The notes under the pieces: generated by a model
Seen by the model: the letters and a program-made list of their open reading frames with translations, nothing else
Databases searched by the model: none
Told to the model about the DNA's origin: nothing
Position numbers and translations under genes: made by a program
From: Sistotremastrum niveocremeum HHB9708
Lineage: Eukaryota > Basidiomycota > Agaricomycetes > Sistotremastrales > Sistotremastraceae
Direction: 5' to 3'
DNA: 64,000 nt
Assembly: GCA_001630475.1 (NCBI GenBank)
Contig: KV419401.1
Coordinates: 558,001-622,000, forward strand
In this document: positions 1 through 12,250 of the stretch, piece after piece
How the letters are laid out: each line of letters opens with the position of its first letter
How positions within the stretch are numbered: position 1 is the stretch's first letter

Positions 1-1496
1 TGTAATTCCTTAGGAAGTAACAAACGCGTCCACGTATAAGTATCTTCTGTGGTGCATCGGGTGTTTGGATACCATATTTCCGGGTCCTTTCCGCCGTTCT
101 GATATTGAACGGTGGTCAATACAGAGTGACGACTACCGCCAGCTTGCAGCAGATGATGTGTAGTAAGGGCAGGCCGGAATGGTATTTTTCGCCATTGCGA
201 TTTAACGAATTGTGGACAAATCGTCAATGTCGGATCTGTCCAGGTCTCCCATGATGGATTGGAATCGTCCATATTTTCCACCAATAGATCGTAGAGTGCG
301 ACGCCCCTGTTCGTAATTCTGACATTTCCCAGAATTGGAGGGCCATCGAAATCGTAGATGCATTCGTATTTCCACGTGAGCTCTTGCAAAGGAGATGCAT
401 ACCACCCGTGTTCCGAATATGTTAAAGTAGTCATGTCGGTAGGTATGTCGAGCAATACGACTGTGTGCTTGAAAGCGGGGCCGGTGCGACCATCTCGCAC
501 ACCCAGAATCAGGTATGGCATCTTTGGATGGAAATGCAACGAGAACAGCGTGAAATTCTAAAGATTGTTAATCAAGAAATAGTCAAGATTTGAAGGAAGG
601 TCTCACGGGATTCAAGCGATCGACCTCCGATTGCTCGCTTGCAGCATTGCTGAAAGCAAGTTTCCCACCCGTACCATCGCGCCAATTGATCACATAGAGT
701 TGCCGTTGGCAAACAAGAGCCAATAGCGTATCAGTCACAGCAACATTTTCGACAGTTTCTGGAAGACTGATTGAAAATATCGGCTGTACAAGCGGCGAGT
801 CTTCAGGCGAGTCTTCACTGCTGGAAGGCTCGAGCATGTTCAACAATACAACGAGTCTGCGAAGATATGAGTTTACAAGGTACTTGAGCAATGCAAGAGT
901 AAAAACAAACGTTCGGTCAGGTCCCGCCCTCTCAAATTCACACAGCGCCGCTACAATGTAGGATTCCGTAGTCGTTTCAACTGAGGCGCAGTGATAAATT
1001 GTTCCACCGAGCTCAGTGGTGAACGGTGTCTGATTGCGATCAGCGGGTTTCAGGAATATGGCTTTTTTGTTTTTCGAGACGAGAACCCAGCCACTCCCTC
1101 CGATGGTGTGGACCACAGGGCGCGTCGATTTTCGATTTCCAGTCCAGTGATGGAGTTTGGTGAGGCTACGCGGATAGCACAATCTTTCACTAAATTTATC
1201 GGAAAGATATACTGAACGAGTTGCAAGACGTGGAAGGAGTTCCAAAGCGACTGTGTCGAGTGTAAATCCCGGAGGGATTGGAATTGTGTAGGCATCTTCT
1301 GTTTCAGACCAGAGCTGGCGTTCACAGCATGCGATGGCCCTAAAGTATCGACACGTCTATGAAGACAATAAGAGATGAATCAATGAGCAGCTTTCTTAGT
1401 ACGGACCTTTGAGACACTCAAAACGTCACGAACTGTGCACCCTTTCACAATCTGGAACAAAAGCTCCACCGGTATGTCTCGAAACGTAGCAGGCAT
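1..1496 (-). CDS. F-box domain protein, 3' end beyond window
   Basis: F-box proteins recruit substrates to SCF-type ubiquitin ligases through an N-terminal box that binds Skp1. The start at 1496 opens with MPATFRDIPVELLFQIV, a typical fungal F-box beginning (P-x-E-L-L/I), followed by VRDVLSVSK and TCRYFRAIA. Two short introns are clear: 1357-1406 (50 nt) and 558-606 (49 nt). Both joins keep the frame, and the frame then stays open to base 1, so the C-terminus lies outside the window. The rest (about 430 residues visible) has no motif I recognise; it is hydrophobic and beta-like, as in other basidiomycete F-box proteins with unknown substrate domains. The F-box is clear; the target is unknown. 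Confidence 0.75.
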
Positions 1497-2851
1497 TTGT
1501 GATGGTTATGGTGATAGTCGATGGAGAGTATAGTGATGATGGGAAGCAAGACAATCAGCAAGATGATTGTGTTGGTTTCGATAAGATGAGAGACAAGGAA
1601 TTCCGAGACATGGCCAAGTCAAAAGCGCTCAGCCTGATGTCGGAGAACAAATAAGCGCTTTGACTCGGGTCGGGACTCCGGATCCGTGCCGACGGCATTA
1701 TTCCCCGCAATATCCGCTGAATTTCCTCTCTTTTTTGTCTTGCTCTCTCTTAAGGTGTAAGTTATCACCGTTGAATATACCTCGGTGACGGAATTTATGG
1801 AATACCATCTCCAGGTCAAAGGGCTGAAAAGAATGCTCTTCTCTGGCCGCACCAGTCAGTAGCATGAGATTTTCACACGGGTGGATCAGACTTACTAGTA
1901 TTTGTTTATTGCTTGACAAATTCTAGCCACTCTTTCGTTCTCCATACAACAGTACCTACACCGTGATACTGATACACTCACACGTGCGTTCACAGACTCG
2001 CTTTTGCCTGAACCTCTCCCAAATAGCATGTGCTACTCGTATTCGGTCATTGCCGACTGCTTTAGGTTACCGACTAAATTTACGTCCGTTAGTAAGAGTC
2101 CGCCTCTGCGACGCTCAATGTCTGTGAAACTTCGAGATCCTTTCCCTATCGATCTGAGTCCCCGAGTCATAAATGACGGGGCATCGTATGAACGTTCTTG
2201 CCGCACTCTTGGTGTGAGAGAGTCTCGTAAACTCAGGTTAAAACCGCTTTGTTCCCATTATCTGTTGAGGCCGATGAATGAAAGTTCCGAGTAGCTCCGA
2301 CTCTCAGCTATGTAGATCAGGGTCCTTTTTTGGAGGTTTGATGCCCATTGGATATTGTATGAGTGAGAATCGATCAAATGTGATCAGATTTGGACAACCG
2401 TGAGTTCAATGCCTTTCAACTTGTGCATCAGCGAGGTTCTCGGATTGACCTTCCCGTGAAGTTGGCCGTATATGGAATCAAGACTTTCGACTGTGGCTTC
2501 AGGTCCTCAGCAACGCCGCAAACGCCTCGTGAGTCAGACGACGTTGCATAACCCACGTACTGAAAGTCTGGAAGAAGGTAATAGCCCTGTCGTTCGCGTA
2601 GTCGATTCCGATGGGGAAGCCAAGTGAACGCACATGCAAGCTGGAGAGTGTCCCATACCGCCGGTCATTCATTCATACAGAACAGCCACCGCGCAGGTGC
2701 ATCTCATGGGATATAAATGAAGTGGAGCATGCCTGCTCTGACTAGTGACCAGTAGCCACCTTCTGGAGCAAACCAGCATCTCTGCTCTCCCAGCACAACT
2801 TCTTCGCTTGAAAACCTCGATACATCGAGTCACCTCTCATATTGATTCACT
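1497..2851. other. Intergenic, divergent promoters
   Basis: This spacer separates the divergent starts of the F-box gene and the lactonase-like gene. Only short unsupported frames occur. A TATA-like box lies near 2712. Confidence 0.6.
2712..2718 (+). promoter_or_regulatory. TATA-like box of the lactonase-like gene
   Basis: TATAAAT occurs about 135 bp upstream of the ATG at 2852, leaving room for a 5' leader of roughly 100 nt. This is sequence pattern only. Confidence 0.4.
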
Positions 2852-4538
2852 ATGAAGTTTCTTGTCAGTTCAGTCTGCGCTTGCGCTGTCGCTGTCAACT
2901 TCATGGCCGTGGCTGTTGGAGCAGCACCATTGGGGGCCGTCTATCGTACGCCCTTGCCTTTCACCACCTCTTAAATTCGTCTGAAAACACCCTAGTAATG
3001 ACCAATGTGGAATCCGGAAACTGGATTGTGGCGCATAACATTCAAGCTGGTGGAATCTTGGTGAGTGCAATAGGGACATTAACTCGCCGCAATGTTGATC
3101 AAAGCTTCAGACTTTTGGGAGTTTCACTCCGACAGGTGGCAAAGTACGACGCTCATCAATGGCATCGTCATGCGTGCTCATCGTCTGACCAGGGACTACA
3201 TGGTACAGATAGTCCTCCGCCCAATACTCCGGATGCGACCTTCTCGCAAGGCACTGTCAAGGTACACGGAAATAATCTTTTCGTCACCAATGTCAGTTCC
3301 TATCTTCATGATCGATCGGAGGAGGATCTCGCTTACCTTCGTGGCAGCCGGGCTCGGGTAGCATCGCCATGTTCTCAATTGACACGACGAGCCCATCAGT
3401 CCTGACTAGGATTGGTACCTTTGATAGTGGAGGCGAATTTCCCAACGCTATCGCCATTTCCGCACAGACCGGTCATTGTAAGATTCTCAACCTTCTCATA
3501 TGTCCATAGTTGACATTCTTACTTAGTATGTGTCGCAAATGGAGGAGCCGTGAGCGGAGTCCAGTGAGTTATATTTTGGACAGAAGTCTTCTCCGTCTGA
3601 CCTCATCCGAGATGTTTCACAATCGACCAGACCAAAGGGCTGTCAAAAATTCCTGGAGGCTTCCGTACTTTGCATCTCACTCAGACCACACCACCGCTCG
3701 GGCCCGGAGGAACAGTCTCTGGTCTTCTCTTTTCGGAGGATGGAAGCAAGCTGTTTGTCGCCGTTAAGGGTTTCCCCCCAACGCCAGGTACGCTCTCGCG
3801 AACCTAGACTGTTTAAGCCCTGATATTGATCCGGTCATCATTGTCAAGGGTATATTGCAACCTTCACCGTCAGCAAATCTGGGGCATTATCAAACACCTT
3901 TACAAAGTCCACTCCCCCCAACGGCCTTCTACCTTTCGGGATGTCTACAATTCCCGGCACCCAAGGCATCATCAACGCTGATGCGGGGGCCGGATTCACG
4001 GTCTTCGACTTCACCAACGCAAACACGGCCAAGTCTGCTATTACGACTCCTTTGAAAGGACAAGTGACTCCGTGCTGGACTGTCTTTTCCCAGAAAACTC
4101 AGACTTTCTTCTTGACGGACGTCGGCGCCGCTACCATCAGTGAGGTCTCCGTCGACAGGTCGACACTGAAAGCCACAGTTGTCAAGGTAAATCTTCCCTA
4201 GTATCCTTGAGGGGTCGGATGGTGACCTCTTGACTATCTCTTATAGCAATACCAACAAGAAGTAAATGCGGCAACAGCTGACGATGACATTGCAACCATC
4301 AATGGGAACGAGTAAGTAAGCCCGCTAGCGCCAACGAGCTCGACTGATCAGCGAGTTCATCAGCTATCTCTATGTACTAGAGGGCAACAACACTTCAGTC
4401 GGTGTCCTCGCCCTAAATGGCCCTGGCAAAGCAGTCCATATCCAAACCCACAATTTCTCACGAATCGCTGAGGATGCCGGAATCACTCTCGAGCCGATCA
4501 ATTTCCAGGGCATGAGCACTTGGGTTAAGTCAACCTAA
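2852..4538 (+). CDS. Secreted lactonase-like seven-bladed beta-propeller protein (3-carboxymuconate cyclase-like)
   Basis: The protein starts with a signal peptide (MKFLVSSVCACAVAVNF, cleavage near VGAAP). After nine exons the joined product reads through features typical of fungal proteins annotated as 3-carboxymuconate cyclase or lactonase: SGNWIVAHNIQAGG, an HGTDSPPPNTPDATFSQGTV stretch, VCVANGGAVSGVQ, GGTVSGLLFSEDGSKLF and DAGAGFTVFDF. Nearly every intron is 45-60 nt with GTAxGx or GTGAGT donors and in-frame joins. The TAA at 4536 gives about 380 residues. It is a close paralogue of the gene at 62665, with matching intron positions wherever both are visible. Family knowledge: bacterial and fungal relatives are propellers acting on lactones, but many secreted fungal members lack assigned activity. 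It ends tail to tail with UPO-A. Confidence 0.8.
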
Positions 4539-5162
4539 ATAGGTTATACACCTGTAGTCTATACTATAAAACGAAATACACGAAGCGAGCGAAATGGCGC
4601 ATGTCATGTGAGAGAAATCGTCTGTTACTTTCTTGCTCCATCGGTGTTCAAATGAACCTTCGGACATGTCCCGGAATTCCGAACCCGCCACTTCCTGCAT
4701 TTGGATATGGTTCCGAAAGTGCCTGATAAAAGACACCACTCCCGACTCCCGAGGCTTCTTGAGACGGGAGCAAACCTTGTAATTTTCGGCGTAGATCGGA
4801 GATCGCGCAGTCTAAGGAACTAAGATACACGATTGCTCTTCCAGTTCGCTCCTATAATGCGGCTGAGCCTCTGCACTTGGCGTTCTTGATGCGTCATTCT
4901 GACGCATAGTGTCCCGCACATTATGAAAGCTGTCCACGAACGCAAATGCGCTGCGGATAGGGACCAAGTATATGGGCCATGTCCCCGGTTTCGGCAAATA
5001 CTAATCCACGCTTACGTGCCTGATCGAGAATCCAGCTACGAATACTTATCATAAGAAACAACGCTTGAAATTCAGGCTTGATTAAAGAGTTGTTTAAAAA
5101 AAGGGGTATCAGAGTAGAAGCGAAAGATTGTTCAAGACGAAATCATGCTACCTAAATTAAAC
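4539..5162. other. 3'-3' spacer between lactonase-like gene and UPO-A
   Basis: Convergent intergenic stretch containing only short shadow frames. Nothing else seen. Confidence 0.6.
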
Positions 5163-6747
5163 CTATACTCCCGAGGGGCCGGTAGGGAAAACGGCGGGAC
5201 ACCCAAACGGCTTAGCAATAGCCTGAATGAGAGTGTTAACGTTTTGTTTGAGAATCCCAGTGGCCTTGGAATAGGATGCAGGAAGATTTTGAACTGCAAG
5301 GTTGAAGTATATAGGAGAGCACTGTTACGAGCATTCAGCGTTCGAACGTGCGTATTCATGTTGAGAAACATACTGTGTCGATTGGTGCATCGAGGACGTA
5401 ATTTCCGTTTGCATCGTTTGCACCTGGTGCAATCGGGTGCGCGCTCAGGATTTGATCAACTCCTTCGCCGATCAAGTTGATGTCCCCAGGAGAGGAGCGA
5501 CGGTACCAGTCATCGGGGAAGGTTTGGTTGCGGAAGAAGGAGCCCATGACAGGGGTGCTGAGAGTCCCATCGGTTCCTTGAGATGATATGAGCAGCGTGA
5601 ATTCACGAGCAATTATTGACATACCATTTGCAAAGAAATTCAGAACAAAGGCAGCTTCACCGTAGCTTAGAGCAAACCGACCAACATGGTATTGGAGCTG
5701 GTGATTGGCAAGATGAGCTGCACGAATACGGTCGGTAACAATAGCGAATGCTTACCACAGGATCCTTGACTTGATCTTCCACGAAACGAGCAAACTTGAA
5801 TTCTTGCATGACTTTGGTGGTGACTATAGACCCATTGCCAGTGACAGGAGAATCATCACCAAATCGTCCTGTGTAAAGGAGGAGCTAAACGTGGAGCGTG
5901 TTCAGTTTCTCGATTAGCGACATGCGCAGTAAGGTACCTCATCATATAGACTGTCCTGGAAATGAACGTTGTCGCCAATTGCCGCGTCTTGTCGGGTCAT
6001 CGATACATCCCCTTCCACCGCAATTTTAACATTTTAGACTCGGTTGTCAGGGACTGCGCAGCTCACCCTCAAATCGTCCATGTTTAGAAATACCACCCGG
6101 TGGATTGGGTCCGTCTATTGCTCCAGGTAAAACGGGTACGAGAGGGGAAGCTCCGCCAATGGAGACGAGGTTCACGAATGCATTTCCCCTGGCGAGCTAA
6201 TCATCGAAGGTCAATAATAATTTTTTATCACGCGCTGACAGTGACATACCATGGCGAACCCAGCCAATGCTCCTGCGAGATCATGCTCCATGTTGAAGCC
6301 CTCCCGAACAGCTGTTATGATCTGTTCAAAGGACGCTATACCACTGAGGTAGGGCGTTTGTTAGTTGCATTTCTTCGGGCGCGTGACTTGGCTCACTTTC
6401 GTGGGAGGTAACCGTGGTTGGCAAGTGTGTTCAACCCGGCTAAAAGATTATTAGCTCGGGTCTGCTACATGAAATAGATTACTCACGGCAAGGGCCCCGC
6501 TGGTCGTTGGGTCCAGGTGCTTGGAAGGGGTGGGCATTATCTGCCAGCTATATCAGTCATAAACTGACAAGATATAAAATGCAATCATACCGGGAATCAT
6601 CTTAATGCCTGTAGCATTTGAAACTGGGGGCACAACGATGACAACGCCTTTCTGAGCTGAAGGAGTGGACGCGGCTGGAAATGCCACAGCGCTTGAGATG
6701 CACAAGAAGGCGGTAGACAATTGCAAAGCTCGTGAAGGCGACAACAT
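5163..6747 (-). CDS. Unspecific peroxygenase UPO-A (heme-thiolate peroxidase, long type)
   Basis: UPOs insert oxygen into organic substrates using H2O2; they are secreted heme-thiolate enzymes (EC 1.11.2.1, chloroperoxidase family). Ten exons give about 371 residues. There is a signal peptide (MLSPSRALQLSTAFLCIS), then HPFQAPGPNDQRGPCPGLN with the PCP motif, whose Cys near residue 70 is the heme ligand. GRFEGDVSMTRQD carries the EGD metal-site motif and the following Ser. The acid-base pair sits in GRFALSYGEAAF (Arg, then Glu seven residues later), as in the Agrocybe-type long UPOs. Two C-terminal Cys (CSPIYF and PFGCP) could form the known C-terminal disulfide. Introns split the codon after the PCP cysteine and the EGD motif. 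UPO-B and UPO-C are close paralogues. The gene looks whole. Confidence 0.9.
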
Positions 6748-9027
6748 GTTGAAGAGAGGAGGGGTGATGGTTATTTTTTGTCAAGGAGACGACATGAGTG
6801 CTTTATAGGCGTGTAAAGCATCGCCAGGTCCTAGACCTCTGGGTCAAGGCGGACCGGCTGAGAAGCATGATATGTGAATCTGCGGCGCAGCGTAGGATCA
6901 TGAGTAGAAATTTGATTCAATGAAAGGCGAATCTCGCTATTCTGTCACGTTCCAGGTTGGGCCAGGTGTAACCTTGGAAAATCGAAGGTTCGGAACCGGT
7001 AACACGAAAACACCTGATTCCGATTGGATGCAACGAGGATTGAGGTCTGTATTGAGGCAGCTTGGAAACGTTATGATCTCTTGACGCCCTGAAACTGCGC
7101 GTTGTAAAACTGACGAAATGTCGACTCTATACAAATTGAATCACATAGCTTTGCGCAACGTTCGTGGCGCGAGGAGCGGATCAGTGAGTAAGGGGTTGAC
7201 TCTGCGCCAAATTGATTCCGCAGTTGCTTCCGATGCATGGCGATGTAAAAGGCAAGCGTTTCGGCAAATTTAAGCGGCTCAGTTGCTGACTAAGCGCCTA
7301 ATTGAGCAAATATCCCTAAGGAATTCCTGAGTCCGTCCTCTGTCCACCCTTGCTCTCATGTCAAAGTAGGATTCACGTGTACAAACATCTCTTTGCATCT
7401 TCTACAGCGTCGGGGTCGGCGAGAAGATGTCCGACCTCACCGACGAAGTATTGAAGAAGTCATCCAAGCACCGAACTTCCAAGTCGCGACGCAAGCGTAC
7501 TTCGATTCGGCATCACAGGCTATCCAGGGACCACCTGGTCCACCTATGATATCGCACTCATTTCTCATTTTACCGACAATCCTTTCAGATGACCTAGCCC
7601 TATTGCGTGTCAATACGGGCAAGACGGGAGCAAGAAGAAAGCATCCCCTTACATAATCAATTAGCACGAGTTCCTAGGGCGACGTTAGATCTAAGATTCT
7701 GAGCGCGGACGCTGCTGAGCTAGTGCTTACTACAAAAAGGCGGAACCCTGCAATTCCCGCGGCGCCACCAGCGGGACCGAGTCCATGTGGATATGGGCCA
7801 AACCTAAAACAGAATGACGGGCGTTACCCACGAGCCAAGCCAAGACTACAGGGATTTTTTGGTTGAGTCCCATTGAGCGAAAGGTTTCATCCATAGTCAT
7901 AAGTGCGCATCAAGAAATGACGAAAGCGCTCAGACCAAGCGGCTATACGGATACAGAGAGACTCCTGCCGCCTTGTTGCGCATTCAGCGGGCGATGTTGA
8001 AGCCAGTCACAGTGGCACCACAACCCAAATGGAGGTCGCATCAGTTCAAGGCCCCAAAAGGAGCCACACATATTGGCAATAGCTATATATTGGCCGTCGC
8101 TGTCATCCGAGTCTAGTCGTCGCCAGAAGTAAATGAGCGACACTTTGCATGGAGTGAAAACCAAGGTGAGAATCCAGGGAAGCAATCAAGCGAACTTCGA
8201 CTCAGGTTCGACAATTGATCCGAAGCTTTTCAGTTATTGTCTACCTTGCCATCGGTTGCGGGGGAAGCACCAGTATCGATCAGCAAGAACGTTCCGATCT
8301 TCTGGGGATCGGAAAAGCAGCATAAGGCTTCCAGGCTTGCGCTTGCGAAATAGTAAATGTGCCTGAGGATAACGGGTCAAAAGCCACCGAGTGTTCCCTG
8401 CAGGCAAAGACTGTCAAAAGATCTGGGCGTCCGAGAGCTGGAGATACTATGGGGAGCAATGAGCGAAATGAGATTATAAAGGACGGAAAGCAACCAAAGA
8501 CGGCGTACTTGAGAACATCGAAGGCTCGCTCACGAATCACTCGGCTATGTCAGATAATTCGGAGCATCTTCAATGCATCTTTGATCCTCCTATTGAAGGC
8601 GAGGGTTTATTGAGTCTCAGCGTCCGCTTGGACTGCTTGGGCATCCAGTGACTGCCATTGCCACAATCATCCATCGCTCTCTCGTCACAGGGTGGAGGCC
8701 GTCGATGAAGCATAGGAGTAAGCTGCAAGCAAGACTAGACGAAATTAGCATCGATATTCCGGGAGAGATATGCACCCACTGGCATGAGGCCGAGGGAGGC
8801 TCAGAAACATATCACTATTCAATTTTCTTTCGCTTCATTTTGTGACCAGGGAATACCCGCGGGCCGGGAACGATGCGGGAAGAAGCAAGCATCCAAAGAA
8901 GACCAAGACGCGCAACGTCACCCCCACAATACGAGAACAGAAAACACACGGCATAGTAATGCACAGGTCGCTGAGGCGATTAACGTACAATTTTGGCACA
9001 CCTGCATTATGAACCGAGCACACCTGG
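6748..9027. other. Gene-poor stretch of about 2.3 kb
   Basis: No gene could be supported. Short frames at 7393-7656 (plus), 8280-8540 (minus) and 8359-8613 (plus) look protein-like in places but have no start, splice pattern or motif I trust. Decayed gene remnants are possible. Confidence 0.5.
6801..6807 (-). promoter_or_regulatory. TATA box of UPO-A
   Basis: TATAAAG on the minus strand lies about 53 bp upstream of the UPO-A start codon. UPO-B and UPO-C have TATTTAAG at a similar distance, suggesting short leaders and TATA-driven, strongly inducible promoters. Confidence 0.5.
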
Positions 9028-10327
9028 CTACTCACTTTTCGTGCGCTTCTCTGCAGACCGAGCTTCTTCATCCCAGCGTCGCTTGAGCCCTCTCAGTGGT
9101 AGGTCTCTTTCCTCTGCTTCTTCAGCGCTGGGTGTATGCTTGTGCTCTTCGTCCGTGACCGATCCGATGAGAATCTCATATGCCAGACTGCCAACATTGA
9201 CCCTCCTCCAAACTTGCTTCATCTCTTTGGGAGATGTACCCATTTCCACAAGCTCTGCGTTGCTGAAGCTTGAAAGCCCATATGCATCAAAATACGAGAA
9301 TTCAATATCTGGTTCATTGTTAGAGAGATGTTGCTGGTAAAACTGCAGGTCATGATGGTGAGATGTCTGCCTACAAGCTTCACGATAAGACAAACCTCAG
9401 GGATTTCGCGTTTTGCCCACCAAACGGAGTGACAAACGCCCAAGGCCACATCACTGTCCGTCCATACAACCTCAAACGAAGCCGGCCGCTTGGCCGTCGC
9501 TGCATTATGCCGATAATCACCACTTGGAACGTTCGGATTCCAGGTATTATCCTTCAAATCCACATTTTTTGAAAAATCGAAGAGTTGCCAGTGCTCAAAT
9601 GAAGCAGATTTAACGTTAAAATCAGGATTTTGCTCCAAGTTGATCAAGATGGCGGTAGGTGCGAGTGCTGCCACGCAACAAACTGCCAATTTCTTCCTCA
9701 TATCTTTCACAGTCTGGGAATTGCTAACCTCGCATAAGATTGTGGTGCGCGAATCCAGATCTTCTCTCCTGGGATTATAAGGATCAAACTTTTGGGTTTG
9801 TTCAACCGTAACGATGAGGTCGCAGATGAAGGGTTTTCCGGTGGAATCGAGGTGCCGCCCGCCGATAGACACGACATTGATGCGACCCAGTTTGCCAGAG
9901 AGCTCCACGTCGAGTCGTCCGTTCTCCTTCTTCGCATTCAACAGACGGCCAAAGGCAGAGGCTGTATAGTCGTGTACGACATCGGTATATTCCATAACCA
10001 GCAGGCCATTAGGCAATACATCAAGCCTATCAAAGATGTCAAGAAAAACAGCCTGAGTGAGGGACATCAAAGCTCAACGCACTTGAAATCGCCCGAATCG
10101 TTCTCAGGGTCAAGCGACGGGTTCTCCGCAAAGATCTGCTCCAAGAGCTCGTCAGATTGAGGAGCAGGAAGATTCAAATGAAGCTTGAGGATGTGGATCT
10201 TTTGTTGAAGAAAGGCGGCGATGTGAGGGCGTGCAGCCTCTATCGTAGTTACGACAATCAACTCCCTCGCATATGTCGCAGTCGGCGCCGGAAAGTGACC
10301 AATGTCTTCGCAATTAATGGATGACAT
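9028..10327 (-). CDS. Unknown protein, possible restriction-endonuclease-like core
   Basis: I do not recognise a named family. Three exons join cleanly: the first intron ends at a CTTTGATAG acceptor, joining GDFK to LDVLPNG; the second runs from a GTTTGT donor to an ACCTGCAG acceptor, joining REIPE to FYQQHLS. The product is about 400 residues, intracellular (no signal peptide or membrane segment). The middle contains a conserved-looking run with FICDLIVTVEQ followed by TTILCEVSNSQ and a KDMRKKL helix. This D...ExS..K spacing resembles the PD-(D/E)XK or Uma2-like nuclease fold, but that is inference from pattern only. The C-terminus is charged (RRWDEEARSAEKRTKSE). The start at 10327 is the first ATG in frame. 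Confidence 0.6.
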
Positions 10328-10572
10328 TAGTCTCAATGCTCGCGAATTTGTCGTGAATTAGCTGTGATCACCTGTCACTGCGCAATGTCGCTGGAGAAAG
10401 ACATCGAAGGTGGTAGGCCTGCAGGGTGGCCGCAGGTGGCGTCGTTGAAGTTGCGGCTTTCGGGGGACTTCCGAAGGAAAGTACCACTTGAAAAAAGAAA
10501 ACATGGATGCAGTATCCAAAGCTCGGAAACAATATAGCCTAGATTCAGAAGAGCTACCACAACATAATGGGC

Positions 10573-11585
10573 TTATTTTTTCCACGGAAATTTGAACTTG
10601 TCAAAGCTCCATGAACTACGTGGAGTCGAATTTCCAGAACTCGCCCCAGCCGAAGAAAGTGTATCTATCGTCAATGACCTGAAAGGCAGACGAGATCGTG
10701 CCTGAACAGCCTGAGTCTGACGCCACAACATCTGGGCAATCTTCAGCACTTGAAGGTGCGACTCAGGCCCATTTCTACTCAAACACTGTATCGCCTCATC
10801 CCAGCTCATCAAATTCGTCACATAATCCACTTCGTCAGGCATCTTCGTATTTTGTTCCATCACCGCGTCGGGGCCTATTTGAGCGACGTACCAGAATGTG
10901 AGGTATTCTGTCCCGGTTGGTTCGGGTGCTCGAGAGCGGAATCTACGAGGTCGGGCGTGGAACATGGTTATTGCTATAGCCTCGGTGCTCGGCGGATTGG
11001 GAGAGAGGATGAGGGGATTGGCATTCGGTTCAGGGCAGTTGTGAGGTATGATGAGAGGGAGGGGCTCGCAACGATATCCAGACTGAGATTGAGTCGTGAG
11101 TCAGGGTCCAGGGAGTAGTGATAAAATCATCGACGGACCTCTTCGTATCCCTCTCTTATTGCTGTATCCTGGATACTCTCTCCGACGTCTTTTCTCCCTT
11201 TGGGGAGGAAGTACCGTTTGGACTTCTCAGAGTAGAGGACTACGACGTTGTCGGTCGAGGGTTGTATGATCACGACCCCCGCGCCAAGTTGCAGATCTTG
11301 AGCATGGAATAGGGAGTTGGGGACAGTGAAAGAAGATAGCTCTGACAGTTTGAGAGGCTCATGTTGACACGCTCGCATGTATCGATCAAGATCAAACGTC
11401 TCGTCGTCCGTTGCTTCCTGATCTATCGCAGTCCCAGGCGATGCAAGGAAAGGATTGGAGTTGTCGACTGGATGAGACTCATTCCTGCCATCCGGTATAT
11501 GCAGCTCGGAAAACGATGGCTCGATTGACTGATACGTCGACGACCGTCTGTCCTCATCGCTCGAATTCAGTTGGCCCAAATCCAT
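10573..11585 (-). CDS. Nudix hydrolase
   Basis: Nudix enzymes hydrolyse nucleoside diphosphates linked to another moiety; the box binds the catalytic metal. The protein starts at 11585 (MDLGQLNSSDEDRR) with about 90 polar, probably disordered residues. A beta-strand follows (AGVVIIQP) and then YFLPKGRKDVGES. One intron, starting GTCCGTCG right after the EE codons, completes the Nudix box on splicing: G-x5-E-x7-R-E-x2-E-E-x-G-Y is satisfied exactly (REGYEESGYRC). After the box come a proline-rich insert, an EYLTFWYVAQIG strand and a Ser-rich tail ending KFKFPWKK. It resembles fungal diadenosine- or diphosphoinositol-phosphate-type Nudix proteins, but the substrate is not determinable. Confidence 0.85.
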
Positions 11586-12052
11586 ACAAGGGAACTTACC
11601 TAAGCGGCACTTGGGGTGTTCTCAGTTCGAATTTGCTGAAGAACTGGGACATGGACATGATTGATGAGAGACAAAGGCGTTTGAGCATTGGTGAGTGCAG
11701 TGACCAGCATGCTTTCTTCGTTACGTCTTCGTCCTGCCATGCTAACCCTCGAACCACGTAAAGTCGGTTTGAAGGACGTCAACTAATCGCTGTACGTTTT
11801 CCATGCTTGTGGAAACATGGCGAGACGCAGGATTTGCTTCATCATGAGGTCGTCGCGATGTTTCGATGGCCTCGATAGAAGATGAGCGCTGAGCGTAAAG
11901 GAAATAGTGCCTTACATAATCAGTCCTCCAACTGAGGCTCCACCATCGCGCTCAGCGTCTTTGGGCCGGCACAGACACTCTACCGCATCATGATGAGGAG
12001 CAGGAGGGACGAGATTGACTCCGAGTCTTGGAGCCAATTCATCGGATTCAAA
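11586..12052. other. Left flank of the mariner insertion
   Basis: Intergenic stretch with no supported gene. A 67-codon minus-strand frame at 11912-12115 runs through the transposon terminal repeat and is rejected. Confidence 0.5.
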
Positions 12053-12107
12053 TACAGCTAACTTCAAAACGATAGGCCGTGCGAGCTGCGAGCAAACACA
12101 GGGTCCC
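12053..12107 (+). repeat. Left terminal inverted repeat of the mariner element
   Basis: Perfect 55-bp inverted match to 14968-15022; looser similarity continues about 12 bp inward. Includes the target TA. Confidence 0.95.
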
Positions 12108-12250
12108 CGCGCCACCTACCCCACTTTTTGCCTAAGCGGGAGCATATCCCAGCCTCGACTCCATCGATGATGTAACTAGTATCATAGGTAGAATAAAAAG
12201 GACGAATACTACGTGATCCCCAACCACCCCAGAATATTCAGAGCATCCTC

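Noticed and set aside
7393-8613. Several 75-87-codon frames on both strands between UPO-A and the 9028 gene
   Set aside because: They overlap on opposite strands, have no credible starts or splice sites, and no motif I recognise.
11912-12115. 67-codon minus-strand frame
   Set aside because: About a third of it is the mariner terminal repeat; the rest has no motif or splice partner.
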